Shown here piece after piece: positions 52,573-60,794 of a stretch of DNA of 64,000 bases. The notes under the pieces are model-generated. The model was not told the origin of the DNA, searched no databases, and saw nothing but the letters and a program-made list of their open reading frames with translations. Source of the DNA: an uncultured Myxococcaceae bacterium (GTDB lineage: Bacteria; Myxococcota_A; Polyangia; Polyangiales; Ga0077539); contig CAMFHP010000011.1 in NCBI GenBank assembly GCA_945952225.1, positions 1-64,000 of the forward strand, in the 5' to 3' direction. The translations under genes and the position numbers were made by a program. The first letter of the stretch is position 1. Every line of letters begins with the position of its first letter.

Positions 52573-52860
52573 ATGAAGTCCTCCACCAACGTGAGTCAGC
52601 GACTGAGGCGACTGCGAACCGCGCTCGGCCTCTCCTGCAGGGCGTTCGATCGGGCAGCAGGGCGGACCGAGGGCACCTGCGCCATCATCGAGGGGCGCGA
52701 CACCGACGACATCACGCGTCCGGTCGCGGAGTCGTACGCGAACGCCGCGGGAGTCCCCATCGCGTGGCTGATGCTCGGCGTCGGCGACGAGCCCCAGTGG
52801 CAGACGCTCGCGGCAGCGCGTTCCTCACGCGCCGAGGCTCCGACCGGGACCGGGGGCTGA
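52573..52860 (+). CDS. Cro-like HTH protein, possibly leaderless
   Basis: 95 residues. SQRLRRLRTALGLSCRAFDRAAGRTEGTCAIIEGRDTDDITR reads as an XRE-type HTH, with LAKVADG-like ending ESYANAAGVPIAWLMLGVG. It is the first gene of the rightward operon, in Cro position. The predicted transcription start falls at its ATG and there is no Shine-Dalgarno, so leaderless translation is likely. Probably binds the same operators as the divergent repressor. Confidence 0.75.
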   Translation: MKSSTNVSQRLRRLRTALGLSCRAFDRAAGRTEGTCAIIEGRDTDDITRPVAESYANAAGVPIAWLMLGVGDEPQWQTLAAARSSRAEAPTGTGG

Positions 52861-52863
52861 ACC

Positions 52864-53385
52864 GTGAGTGCAGCTCCCCTCGACGCGTCCGCGCCGCTGA
52901 TGGCGGTCGCGCTCCGGCGCCTCGCGCATGCTCGCGACCTGGCCTGCGAGGCACTGCTCCTCGCCTACGGGCTCACGCAGACGGTGGGCTCCCCCGCGCT
53001 CTGGCGTGACCACGAGACCGGGCGCCTTCTGCCCGCGCAACAGGCCCTCGACCTGTGGCGTCCACGCGCGGAGCTCGACCCCTCGCGGGTGATGTTCGTG
53101 AAGGCCCTCGACGTGATCGAGGAGGGCCTCCTCCGCGGCGCGGGATGGCGCACGGCCCCCTTGCGGGGTGGCTTCGGATGGGGGCGCGGAACGCGCGTCT
53201 GCACGCGCACCGAGGCGGTCGGCCACGTACTCCGCGAGCTCGCCGGGCAGCCCGATGCGCCGCCCGACGTGACGGTCGACCGTTCCCTCGACTTCGACCA
53301 GACGGCACACGCAGCGAACGATCATCGCGACCCCCTCTGGGGCGAGAAGGTCGTACGGCCCGTCACCTCGCGGGAGGTGCCATGA
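52864..53385 (+). CDS. Phage protein of unknown function (173 aa)
   Basis: 173 residues from GTG 52864, 3 nt after the previous stop. N-terminal helix (RRLAHARDLACEALLLAYGLTQTV), LWRDHETGRLLPAQQALDLW and FVKALDVIEEGLLRGAGWR, with an acidic end. No family recognised. Coupled downstream by ATGA. Confidence 0.6.
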   Translation: MSAAPLDASAPLMAVALRRLAHARDLACEALLLAYGLTQTVGSPALWRDHETGRLLPAQQALDLWRPRAELDPSRVMFVKALDVIEEGLLRGAGWRTAPLRGGFGWGRGTRVCTRTEAVGHVLRELAGQPDAPPDVTVDRSLDFDQTAHAANDHRDPLWGEKVVRPVTSREVP

Positions 53386-53870
53386 ACGCGAAGATGGCAC
53401 CGGCCCGCGTGAAGGCGCGCGCGAACGCCGCGAGGGACCTTCACGACACGCTCACGACCCTCGTATGCGAGGGCGAACCGGGGGCAACGCTGCGCGCGGT
53501 CGCCGAGCGGCTCGGGATCTCGCACACGCACATGCAGCGGCTGTGCGGCGATGGTGATCCTGCGATCGCGTGCGGTGACGTCGAGGCCATGGGCGCGCGG
53601 ATTGCGGTCGCCTACTACGCCCGCCGCCTCGCACGCTGCCGCGACGCGAGCGACCTGCGGGGCCCGGCGCGCGATCTCCGCGACCTCGCCCTCGACACCA
53701 TCTCCGCGGTGGGCGCGTTCGCGGAGCGCCTTCGGGTGTCCCTCGAAGACGGCGTCATCGATGACATGGAGCTCGCGCGCATCGAGTCGGCAGCGTTCAC
53801 GCTCCAATCGAAGATCGCGGTGGTGCTCTCCGCGTGCGCCGAGATGCGCGCGCATCGGGGGACGCGATGA
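53382..53870 (+). CDS. CII-like HTH regulatory protein (162 aa)
   Basis: 162 residues. ARDLHDTLTTLVCEGEPGATLRAVAERLGISHTHMQRLCGDGDPAIACGDVEAMG has the HTH and the layout of phage CII-type activator proteins, and its place after the Cro-like gene matches lambdoid order. C-terminal helix AFTLQSKIAVVLSACAEMR may mediate oligomers. Assigned by motif and position. Confidence 0.6.
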   Translation: MNAKMAPARVKARANAARDLHDTLTTLVCEGEPGATLRAVAERLGISHTHMQRLCGDGDPAIACGDVEAMGARIAVAYYARRLARCRDASDLRGPARDLRDLALDTISAVGAFAERLRVSLEDGVIDDMELARIESAAFTLQSKIAVVLSACAEMRAHRGTR

Positions 53871-54238
53871 GCGTTGCGATCATCGTGTTGCAGGCGATCC
53901 TCCTCGCCGCACTCGCGCGGCTCGCGGAGCGCCAGGCCGCGACCCTTCAGCGAGCCCTCGATGGCTGGCACGACGCGCTCGGCGAGTGGGACCGCGCCTC
54001 CCAACAGCGTGCGCTCTGGACGCGCGTTGCAGATGTCGCAACGTCGGCGCTCCATGCAAAGACCGACGCGCGCGTCTGGCTCTCCGGCCATCACGTCTGC
54101 ACGGACCCCAGAACCGCGCGCGACCTGATCGCGCGAGAGCTGGCACGCGACGGACGCGTGCTCTGCCTCTCGACCTGCGTGTGCGATCGGCACTGCACGC
54201 CGGGCAGAGCGTTCCTCGTTCGATGGGGGCTCGCGTGA
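53867..54238 (+). CDS. Membrane-anchored phage protein (123 aa)
   Basis: One N-terminal membrane segment (SVAIIVLQAILLAALARLA) precedes a coiled coil (ERQAATLQRALDGWHDALGEWDRASQ). Then LSTCVCDRHCTPGRAF has four cysteines, possibly zinc-bound. Topology like small phage coiled-coil membrane proteins, some of which act in superinfection or lysis. Coupled on both sides. Confidence 0.55.
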   Translation: MSVAIIVLQAILLAALARLAERQAATLQRALDGWHDALGEWDRASQQRALWTRVADVATSALHAKTDARVWLSGHHVCTDPRTARDLIARELARDGRVLCLSTCVCDRHCTPGRAFLVRWGLA

Positions 54239-54405
54239 GCACGCGGCGCCTCACGCTCACGGCCGCAGAGGCGGGAGCACTCCTCGTCGGCACGCTCGCA
54301 TTCGTCGCGGGCCTCGTCGTCGGTGTCGTGGTGGGGGTGGGCGCACGCGCTCGCGCCGTGCCGCCTCCTGCAGCGGTGCAGGTGCACTGCGGGGACACGC
54401 CATGA
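54235..54405 (+). CDS. Small single-span membrane protein (56 aa)
   Basis: 56 residues from GTG 54235. TAAEAGALLVGTLAFVAGLVVG continuing to VVVGVG is a hydrophobic helix, followed by a short tail with HCGD. It overlaps the genes on both sides (GTGA, ATGA). Unknown function. Confidence 0.6.
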   Translation: MSTRRLTLTAAEAGALLVGTLAFVAGLVVGVVVGVGARARAVPPPAAVQVHCGDTP

Positions 54406-55103
54406 GCCGCGCTCACGCGTTGGAGATGATCGCGCACGCGAAGTGGCTGGCGACTGCCACGCCAGAGGAGCGCGCTCGTCTGATGGAGGCGCATCGCGCC
54501 GCGGGCAATCGTGCGATCCGGGGAAGCACCTACGTCAGCGCCTTCGACGCATGCGCGGCAACGCCGGTCGAGCCGACGCCGGGGATTGCGGAGCAGGTCG
54601 CGGAGGCATCGACGCAGCAGCAGGCCAACGATGCGTTCGACGAGCAGCGGGAGGTCGACGTCGACGAGCCGGTCATCGCGTACACCGACGGCAGCGGTAC
54701 ACGAGCGCACCTTCCCTGCGGCGCGGGCGTGGTGGTGTTCGACGAGGGCGTCGTCGTGCTCGAGGTGTCGAAGCCGCTCGGCCTCGGCACCAACAACCGC
54801 GCGGAGTTGTGCGCGATCGGTCTCGCGCTCGCGGTGACGAACTCGCCCGCCTGGGCAACGCGCCCTCTCATCGTGAGGAGCGACAGCGAGTACGCGATCC
54901 AGGCGTCGCGCGGCCTCTTCACGGTGCACGACCACAGCCCGAATGCTGCCGTGATTCGAGCGGTGCACGCCCGCCTTCAAGGCCGTCGCGTGGCGTTCGA
55001 ATGGGTGCGCGGGCACGCGGGCGTCGCGGGGAATGAGCGGGCCGACGAGCTCGCAGGGCGCGCGCGTCGCGCACAGCTCGGGATCGACGGGGCGGCTGCG
55101 TGA
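54402..55103 (+). CDS. Ribonuclease HI with N-terminal extension
   Basis: 233 residues. The C-terminal 140 form RNase H: YTDGSG (first Asp), NNRAELCAIG (Glu), VRSDSEYAIQ (Asp), and FEWVRGHAGVAGNERADELA (His/Asp). All four metal ligands are present, so it should cut RNA in RNA-DNA hybrids. The first 90 residues are a helical extension unlike standard rnhA. In a phage early operon it may remove primers or R-loops at origins. Good match in family length for the core. Confidence 0.9.
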   Translation: MSRAHALEMIAHAKWLATATPEERARLMEAHRAAGNRAIRGSTYVSAFDACAATPVEPTPGIAEQVAEASTQQQANDAFDEQREVDVDEPVIAYTDGSGTRAHLPCGAGVVVFDEGVVVLEVSKPLGLGTNNRAELCAIGLALAVTNSPAWATRPLIVRSDSEYAIQASRGLFTVHDHSPNAAVIRAVHARLQGRRVAFEWVRGHAGVAGNERADELAGRARRAQLGIDGAAA

Positions 55104-55131
55104 GCGCGCAGCAGCGGGGAGCGAGGGTGCG

Positions 55132-56085
55132 ATGTACGACGTGATCATCAAGGCGAACGGGGAGCTCAAGGTGCTCGGCCCGTTCGACAAGAAGGCCGCC
55201 GCGCTCGTGGGGATGCGAAGCGCACCGATCGCCGCGCTCGCGCGTGATGGGACCGTGATCGAGATCAGCCCCGGCACGCCGCGTTCCCAGGAAGCAGCGC
55301 TGGAGGCGCGTGCACAGGAGTTGTTCGTCGAGCGACAGCGCGCGGTGCGCACGCACGACGCTCCCGCGCGGAACACAACAGCCAGCCCTGCAGACACGCG
55401 AGCGACCGATGCGACGGAGCAGCTCACGTCGCCAACGCGGACCCCATCCACGGATCCTCCAACCGAGGCCGTGATTCCGCCTGCGACGACGCGCGGGGAT
55501 GCGTCGACGTCGGCCAGCGAAGCCCCGTCGGGCGAGAGCCGTGAGACGCCTCGCGATGCGATCAAGTGCGCGGGTGCGGGCTGCACGCACATGGCCGGCC
55601 GCGTACGCGTCGACACGCGCGCGGAGTTGATCCCCTTCTGCCCACGATGCCGCAAGCGTGTGTGGCATGCGGCGCGCGCGGCGGGCCGCGATCTCACGAT
55701 TGCCGCCTCGCAGATCTCCGCGGGGTACTCCGCCGCAACGGAGGCATCGTCGCGCGCGAAGCGGACGTCGCCCACGCTCTCCTTCGCCGAGCTGATCCGC
55801 CTCGCGCAGTGCCTCCACAGCTCCGAAGACGTCGACCTTCACGTCGGTCCCCATCGCGTCCGCGCCGTGGCGTCTGGCGGAGCAGTGCTGTTCGACGAAC
55901 CGGTACCTCCGGGCGAAGACATCCTGCCCGTGATCGCGTCGGTCCTCGTCCAGGCGATCGAGCGCGCGTTGCCCGCGCATGAGCGGGAACTCGTGACACA
56001 GGAGCGCGCCCTCGCGGTCCGACGTGCGGAGCTCGTCGGGGTGCGGAGCACGCTCCAGCGGCTTCAGATGGGGGCGACGTCGTGA
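55132..56085 (+). CDS. Phage protein of unknown function with zinc-ribbon-like centre (317 aa)
   Basis: 317 residues from ATG 55132 with GAGGG upstream. N-terminal DVIIKANGELKVLGPFDKKAAALVGMR is compact and positively charged; a Thr/Pro/Ser-rich linker follows (about 80-140). CAGAGCTHMAG...FCPRCRKRVW gives a C...C...CxxC zinc site at about 145-170, then a helical end ERELVTQERALAVRRAELV. No family recognised. Confidence 0.6.
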   Translation: MYDVIIKANGELKVLGPFDKKAAALVGMRSAPIAALARDGTVIEISPGTPRSQEAALEARAQELFVERQRAVRTHDAPARNTTASPADTRATDATEQLTSPTRTPSTDPPTEAVIPPATTRGDASTSASEAPSGESRETPRDAIKCAGAGCTHMAGRVRVDTRAELIPFCPRCRKRVWHAARAAGRDLTIAASQISAGYSAATEASSRAKRTSPTLSFAELIRLAQCLHSSEDVDLHVGPHRVRAVASGGAVLFDEPVPPGEDILPVIASVLVQAIERALPAHERELVTQERALAVRRAELVGVRSTLQRLQMGATS

Positions 56086-57074
56086 GGGCGCGCCGCGAAG
56101 CGAACCCGACGGCGCGGAGGTCGCGCGCAACGACCGCTGCGCCGGGGCACACGGCATGGACGGAGGCCGACGAGCAGCGTCTCGTGCAGATCCTCTCGGG
56201 CAGGCGCTCGACCCGTCGTGCGCTGCCGTGGGCCGAGATCGAGCGCGCGTTTCCCGGGCGCTCGCGTACCGCGGTGCACCAGCGCATCCACAAGCTCACC
56301 CGCGCGGGCCGCATCAAGCGCGCGGCCCGGCATTGGAGCACCGCCGAGTGCCGAACGCTGATGCGGATCTGGTCCGAGTCGACGGTGCGCACGATGCTGC
56401 AGCATCTGCCCGGTCGTTCGTGGGTCGCGATCTGCGCGCAGGCGAGGGTGCTTGGGCTTGAACCCTCAACCCGCCGCCTCACCTCGGTGACGGCCGCGGC
56501 GCGCGAACTCGGCATCGTGCCGAAGGCCCTGCTCGCGCTGTGCGCGCGCGCAAACATCCCGACGTACACCGCCCCCCACGTGCTGCCCGGCAGCCGTGCA
56601 CGAGCGCGCGCACGCGCAGAGGCGCGGCGTCTTGCTGCGCAGGAGGGCGAGCGTCCCCGCACCTCCGGGCCTCGGCGCTACGTCGATCTCGACGCGGTGA
56701 TCGATGCATTCGAGGCGGAGCAACGGCTGGAGCCGCTGCAGGCCGCAGCGGAGCGCCACGACCTGCACGTGTTCACCCTCCGACGCTGGTTGACGGCCGC
56801 CTCGGTCGTTCTCGTGCGCGTCGGCAAGGGGATGCGTGTGGACCCTGCGGAGGTCGATCGCGCGATCGCACTCCGCGGTTGGAACCCCGACTGCGAGTGC
56901 ATCGCGCAGGCGGCGCGTCGGCTGCGTGTGTCGACCGGGTGGCTCACACGTCTGCTTCGGAAGGCCGGGTATCGGGGGACGCGCGGGTGCCCCGTCTACG
57001 TCCGCCGTGCGGAGATCGACCGCCTGGTGGCCGCCCATCGCGCCGCGCGCAACACGCGAGGAGCCGCCCAGTGA
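56082..57074 (+). CDS. Multi-HTH (SANT/Myb-like) DNA-binding protein
   Basis: 330 residues from GTG 56082. Two tandem SANT-like units open the protein (AWTEADEQRLVQILSGRRSTRRALPWAEIERAFPGRSRTAVHQRIH and HWSTAECRTLMRIWSESTVRTMLQHLPGRSWVAICAQAR), each with the WxxxE...PGRS...Q/C pattern. Two MerR/HTH_17-like units follow (VTAAARELGIVPKALLALC, IAQAARRLRVSTGWLTRLL with YVRRAEIDRLV). It looks like a four-module DNA-binding regulator. Role in early gene control is inferred from position. Confidence 0.7.
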   Translation: MRARREANPTARRSRATTAAPGHTAWTEADEQRLVQILSGRRSTRRALPWAEIERAFPGRSRTAVHQRIHKLTRAGRIKRAARHWSTAECRTLMRIWSESTVRTMLQHLPGRSWVAICAQARVLGLEPSTRRLTSVTAAARELGIVPKALLALCARANIPTYTAPHVLPGSRARARARAEARRLAAQEGERPRTSGPRRYVDLDAVIDAFEAEQRLEPLQAAAERHDLHVFTLRRWLTAASVVLVRVGKGMRVDPAEVDRAIALRGWNPDCECIAQAARRLRVSTGWLTRLLRKAGYRGTRGCPVYVRRAEIDRLVAAHRAARNTRGAAQ

Positions 57075-57757
57075 CCTCACCCGCACTCGCACACGACGAG
57101 AGCGACGCGATCGCGTGCCCGATCGCGGCATCCGTGTGGCGTCACCTGCTCCCCTGGACGCTGCACGATTCGACGCCGGGTCGTGCGGACCTCGAAGGCC
57201 GCATCGCGCCGCACCTTCCACGCATCCTGACGAGCCGCGCGCACCGGGGGGCTGCGCGCTCGATGCTTCTCGCCCTCGACCTCGCGCGCTACACGCTCCG
57301 CGGGTCGCTTCCGGCGTCTCCGATGTGGCGCGGTACGGCAGCGGCCGACGACAGCGCCGCACGGCACGCCCCACGCGCCGTGTTGGCGTGGCTCGTCGCG
57401 CAGCAGGTCGATGTGCTCGCTGTGCCCCGCCTCGCACGCGACCTCCGATGGCGTCTCGGCATGTGGGATGCCGAGCGCCGCAACGTGCCCTACGCGTCGG
57501 CGCTGTGGGACGCGCAGTGGATGTTGCAGCACCTCGCGTCGTACTTCGACGCGACCATCTGCGGGCAACGTCACGCTCGACGTTCGGCGGATGCCTGCGC
57601 TGCTGCGTTCGGAGCCAGCGTCGCGTTCCTCGCAACGTCGCCAGGCATGGGCACCCGCGCGCGCACCTGGCGGCACGCCGAGGCGGTCGTGCGTCTCTGT
57701 GCGGGCGAGCGCGTGCCCATCGAAGCCAGCCTGCACGCACCCGCGGAGGAGGGCTGA
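57071..57757 (+). CDS. Phage protein of unknown function (228 aa)
   Basis: 228 residues from GTG 57071. Helical throughout, Trp-rich (SVWRHLLPWTLHDS, MWRGTAAAD, LGMWDAERRNVPYASALWDAQWMLQHL). Ends with a possible metal-contact pair (GQRHARRSADAC). I do not recognise the family. Confidence 0.55.
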   Translation: MTSPALAHDESDAIACPIAASVWRHLLPWTLHDSTPGRADLEGRIAPHLPRILTSRAHRGAARSMLLALDLARYTLRGSLPASPMWRGTAAADDSAARHAPRAVLAWLVAQQVDVLAVPRLARDLRWRLGMWDAERRNVPYASALWDAQWMLQHLASYFDATICGQRHARRSADACAAAFGASVAFLATSPGMGTRARTWRHAEAVVRLCAGERVPIEASLHAPAEEG

Positions 57758-57759
57758 AC

Positions 57760-58539
57760 GTGGACCACGAAGCACTGTCGCACGCGCCCGCCACCCCACC
57801 CGCCTCAATCCGGCAGACCCCGTCGGACGCGTCGCGGCTCGGCATGTCGCACAAGATTCTCGTGGCTGCCTGGCACGTCGCCGAGCGGACGAGGCGCGAG
57901 GCCTTCACCGCCGACGCACTCATCGTCGAGTGCTGGGAGCGTCACCCCGAGGCCTTCTCGCTGCGCGGCTTCCCGCTGCCCGATTCGAACCGCGTCCTCG
58001 CGAAGCTCTCGGGCGTGCATGGGCTCTGTGCGCGGAGGTGGTTGGAGCGCGCCGGGCCCCGCCGCCTGCGTCTCACCGATCGGGGACGGCGTGAGGCGCG
58101 TCGCGTGCTCGGCATCGCTTCGCCAGCGGTCGCGCGTCCCCGCCCCGTTGCCCTCGCGCGCCGCGCGTATGCCCTGCCGCACGGGCTTCGACTTTCGACG
58201 GTGATCTTCACCGAGTCCGAGCTCGCGGCGCTGTCCCGCCCCCAGCTGCGCGCGGTGCTGAAGCGGTTTGAACGAGGCATCGCGCTCGGCGAGGCGGACG
58301 CACTTGCACTGTGGGGAGTGAGAGCCCCGGGAGAGACGTCTCGCGTTGTTCTCGACTCCCTCGACACGCTCCTCACACGCGCGCTCGAAGCCCTCGGTGG
58401 CGATGCGCGTGTCGACCCGCGCGTGCCGCCCGCGAGCGTGTGTGCGGGCCTCCGTGCACTCCACCGGATGCTTCGTCAGCGGTTCGCTCCCGAGGCCGCA
58501 ACGCCGATCGCGTCCGTCGATGAAAGGCCCTCTCGATGA
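57760..58539 (+). CDS. Putative DNA-binding phage protein with winged-helix look (259 aa)
   Basis: 259 residues from GTG 57760 with GGAGGAGGG upstream. SHKILVAAWHVAERTRREAFTADALIVECWERHPEAFSLRGF, VLAKLSGVHGLCARRWLERAGPRRLRLTDRGR reads as a winged-helix domain; the rest is helical and basic. Sits directly before the putative replication initiator, so a partner in replication or its control is possible. Confidence 0.55.
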   Translation: MDHEALSHAPATPPASIRQTPSDASRLGMSHKILVAAWHVAERTRREAFTADALIVECWERHPEAFSLRGFPLPDSNRVLAKLSGVHGLCARRWLERAGPRRLRLTDRGRREARRVLGIASPAVARPRPVALARRAYALPHGLRLSTVIFTESELAALSRPQLRAVLKRFERGIALGEADALALWGVRAPGETSRVVLDSLDTLLTRALEALGGDARVDPRVPPASVCAGLRALHRMLRQRFAPEAATPIASVDERPSR

Positions 58540-59918
58540 CCCCCTGGTGGGATCCGTTCCCGTGCATCGCCTTCCAGACGGACCCGCGCGTGCGTGTGCT
58601 CTCGCGCTCGGCGCGCGGTGTTCTCGCGGGGCTCCTCGCACAGTCGCGTGGAGGCGCAACGCTCCCCTACGTGAATCACCACACGGGCGTCGGAACCATC
58701 GCCGTCATCACGTGGTGTGAGGGCGACACCGACGGCGCTGTTCGCGCAGAGGTCGACGAGCTGGTGGCCGCGGAACTCGTCGCCCTCGACGACAACGCAC
58801 GCATGATCCACCTGCGCCTCGTCGAGGGGACGGCCGTCGCCGCGGGCCCCGGCGGCGACGTGCGCGCGACTGCTCCGACCGGGGAGGGCGTCGTGAGCCC
58901 GACGACGGACCGCAGTTCGCCACGCGGACGGGCGCTCGCTTCGCTGAAGGCACACTGCTCGAACCGCCGCCTCGCAACGCGCGAAGCACGCCTCGCCTGG
59001 TTCGACTCGGCCGACGGCCGACGTGTGCTCGAACGGCTCGGACTCTCGCTCGACGATGCGCGACCGATCGCCGACGCCGCGGGGCGGCGTGGCGGACGCT
59101 TCGGCGGTGCTCGGGATGAGGCCGCGCAGGAGCTCGGCGCGCGCGGTAAGGCTTACCAACGCGACGGCGGTAAGGACTCGGTAAGCCTTACCAGCGAGAC
59201 GGCGGTAAGCCCGGTGGTAAGCCCGGCCCCGCCCCCCGAACCCCCCACCCCGACACAAAGCCCAGAGAACACAGAGAAGATCGGTTCGGAGGGCGCGGGC
59301 GAAGATGGTGGTAAGGCCGGTGGTAAGCACTTCGGTAAGCGCGTTTCCGCAGACCGAGGTACGGGCGTACCAGACGACGGTGGTAAGCGCGCGGCGGCCG
59401 AGTCGGCCCCCCTCGGGCCAGACGCACTGGCGGGGGACGCTGATCCGCTCGGTGCGACTCGATGTGGCACCGTCGAGAGCCTCGGCCTCGATGCGGAGTT
59501 GCTGCTCCAGACGCTGCGTGAGCGCACGCGCCGCGCGCGGCCCGCGCTGAACCTCGCCTTCGACGCACGTATGCTCGTGACCTGGACCGAGAAGGTCCGC
59601 GAGCTCGCCAGGCTGGGACGCTCCACGCAGGACTTCGAGGCCCTCGCCGACTGGATCGTCGCTGGAGGCCTCTCGTGGTGGACCCACGGCTCCCCGAGCC
59701 TCGCCTACCTCCTCGCGCCTGGTCGTCTCGCGCAGCTCCTCGAAGACGCAGCGCAGTGGAACGCTGCGGGTCGCCCCGCGCTCCCCGACCTCCGCGCGCG
59801 AGGGGCTGTGCGCCCGCCCCCCGCGAAGGCCCGCCCGGCGCCCTCCGACTACGCCCCGCAGGACCCCGAGCTGCGCGCCATCTTCGAGATGGAGCAGCGT
59901 CAGCGAGCCATGCCATGA
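58536..59918 (+). CDS. Putative phage replication initiator (lambda O-like role)
   Basis: 460 residues. Its N-terminal region (MTPWWDPFPCIAFQTDPRV, RSARGVLAGLLAQ, VAAELVALDDNARMIHLRLV) has the start and winged-helix look of phage initiators, and the C-terminal region (ALNLAFDARMLVTWTEKVRELARLGRSTQDFEALADWIV, FEMEQRQRA) is helical, as where O-type proteins contact the helicase loader. The middle (about 205-290) is a low-complexity linker whose DNA holds the iterons at 59145-59387. The DnaC-like gene follows with ATGA overlap, exactly the O-P order. No conserved catalytic residues. Role from context. Confidence 0.6.
   Translation: MTPWWDPFPCIAFQTDPRVRVLSRSARGVLAGLLAQSRGGATLPYVNHHTGVGTIAVITWCEGDTDGAVRAEVDELVAAELVALDDNARMIHLRLVEGTAVAAGPGGDVRATAPTGEGVVSPTTDRSSPRGRALASLKAHCSNRRLATREARLAWFDSADGRRVLERLGLSLDDARPIADAAGRRGGRFGGARDEAAQELGARGKAYQRDGGKDSVSLTSETAVSPVVSPAPPPEPPTPTQSPENTEKIGSEGAGEDGGKAGGKHFGKRVSADRGTGVPDDGGKRAAAESAPLGPDALAGDADPLGATRCGTVESLGLDAELLLQTLRERTRRARPALNLAFDARMLVTWTEKVRELARLGRSTQDFEALADWIVAGGLSWWTHGSPSLAYLLAPGRLAQLLEDAAQWNAAGRPALPDLRARGAVRPPPAKARPAPSDYAPQDPELRAIFEMEQRQRAMP
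59145..59387. repeat. GGTAAG iteron cluster inside the putative initiator gene (candidate origin)
   Basis: GGTAAG occurs on the + strand at 59145, 59169, 59180, 59204, 59216, 59310, 59322, 59334 and 59382, and reversed (CTTACC) at 59152 and 59187. The latter form palindromes GGTAAG-G-CTTACC (59145-59157) and GGTAAG-C-CTTACC (59180-59192). Distances are mostly 12 or 24 (24, 11, 24, 12; 12, 12, 48), so sites lie on one DNA face every helical turn or two. A less GC-rich stretch (59253-59287, acacaaagcccagagaacac in part) lies between the two clusters, as in the lambda origin. Confidence 0.65.
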
Positions 59919-60793
59919 CGGATCCCAAGAACACGTTTCTGCCCCCCGAGGTCGCCGCTGCACAGGCCCGGCTGCTCCAGCGTCGCAACGCCGCGCAGTC
60001 CGAAGACGATCAGGCGATCTTCGGTGCGCAGCGCACCCTTCTCGACGCGCGTCGTCGCACACCGCCCGCACCGGCCGTCGAGCGCGCTCCATGGCTCCAC
60101 GTGGTGCGCTCGCTGTCGGTCCACGCAGCGCAACCGTCGACCGCGGCTGCCATCGCACAGGAGGAGGCCCGCCTCGATGCGATCGCCCGCGCGTCGCTCG
60201 TGTCGACGGCACGTCGCGCGGAGCTTCCAGAGCATCCCGACCTCCTCGAGGTCGCCGTCGCCGACACGCCGCGGGAGACCACTGCGCTGCGAGCGTTCCG
60301 CGAGGTGTTCGAGCGCATCTCGCAGCAGCCTCGCCGTCGGCCCGTCGCGCGCGTGGTCGCCGGCCCCGCTGGCACTGGCAAGACCGCGGCGGCCGCGTGG
60401 GCGGTGCTCCACCAGCGCCCGGGCAACCCGTTGCGCCAGCAGGTGGTGGCCGCGAACGCGGCACTCTTCGTTCCCGCGGCTGCCGTCGCGACGACGCCCC
60501 GCAACGGCTTCTCGTCGAACGCAGACGCGTGGCAGCGCTGGCTCTCCGTGACGGTGCTCGTTGTCGACGATGCGGGCACCGAACCCGGCGATGCCTCGCT
60601 CCTCGCGTCGCTCTTCATCGAGCGATGGGCGCGACCGACGGTGACGCTGGTCACCACGAACCTCGACGCGAGGAGCTTCTGGGCCCGCTATCCCTCGTCG
60701 CGGCTCGCCGACCGGTGGATCACCGAGCAGCGCGCAAGCGGCTTCGAGTGGTTCGTGTCGACCGATGGCGCGTCGCTTCGCGGAGGCGCCTGA
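59915..60793 (+). CDS. DnaC/IstB-like AAA+ helicase loader
   Basis: 292 residues. Walker A AGPAGTGKTAAA at about 150, Walker B VTVLVVDDAGTEP at about 213, sensor-1 TLVTTNLDARSF and box VII-like RLADRWI mark the DnaC/DnaI/IstB AAA+ family. N-terminal 120 residues are a family-variable partner-binding region. It should load the replicative helicase at the phage origin. Follows the putative initiator by ATGA overlap; the RuvC-like gene starts 1 nt after it. Confidence 0.85.
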   Translation: MTDPKNTFLPPEVAAAQARLLQRRNAAQSEDDQAIFGAQRTLLDARRRTPPAPAVERAPWLHVVRSLSVHAAQPSTAAAIAQEEARLDAIARASLVSTARRAELPEHPDLLEVAVADTPRETTALRAFREVFERISQQPRRRPVARVVAGPAGTGKTAAAAWAVLHQRPGNPLRQQVVAANAALFVPAAAVATTPRNGFSSNADAWQRWLSVTVLVVDDAGTEPGDASLLASLFIERWARPTVTLVTTNLDARSFWARYPSSRLADRWITEQRASGFEWFVSTDGASLRGGA

Positions 60794-60794
60794 C

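Noticed and set aside
52482-52574. N-terminal extension of the repressor to ATG 52574
   Set aside because: It would place the PR operator and both promoters inside the coding region, and the added residues do not look like part of an XRE domain.
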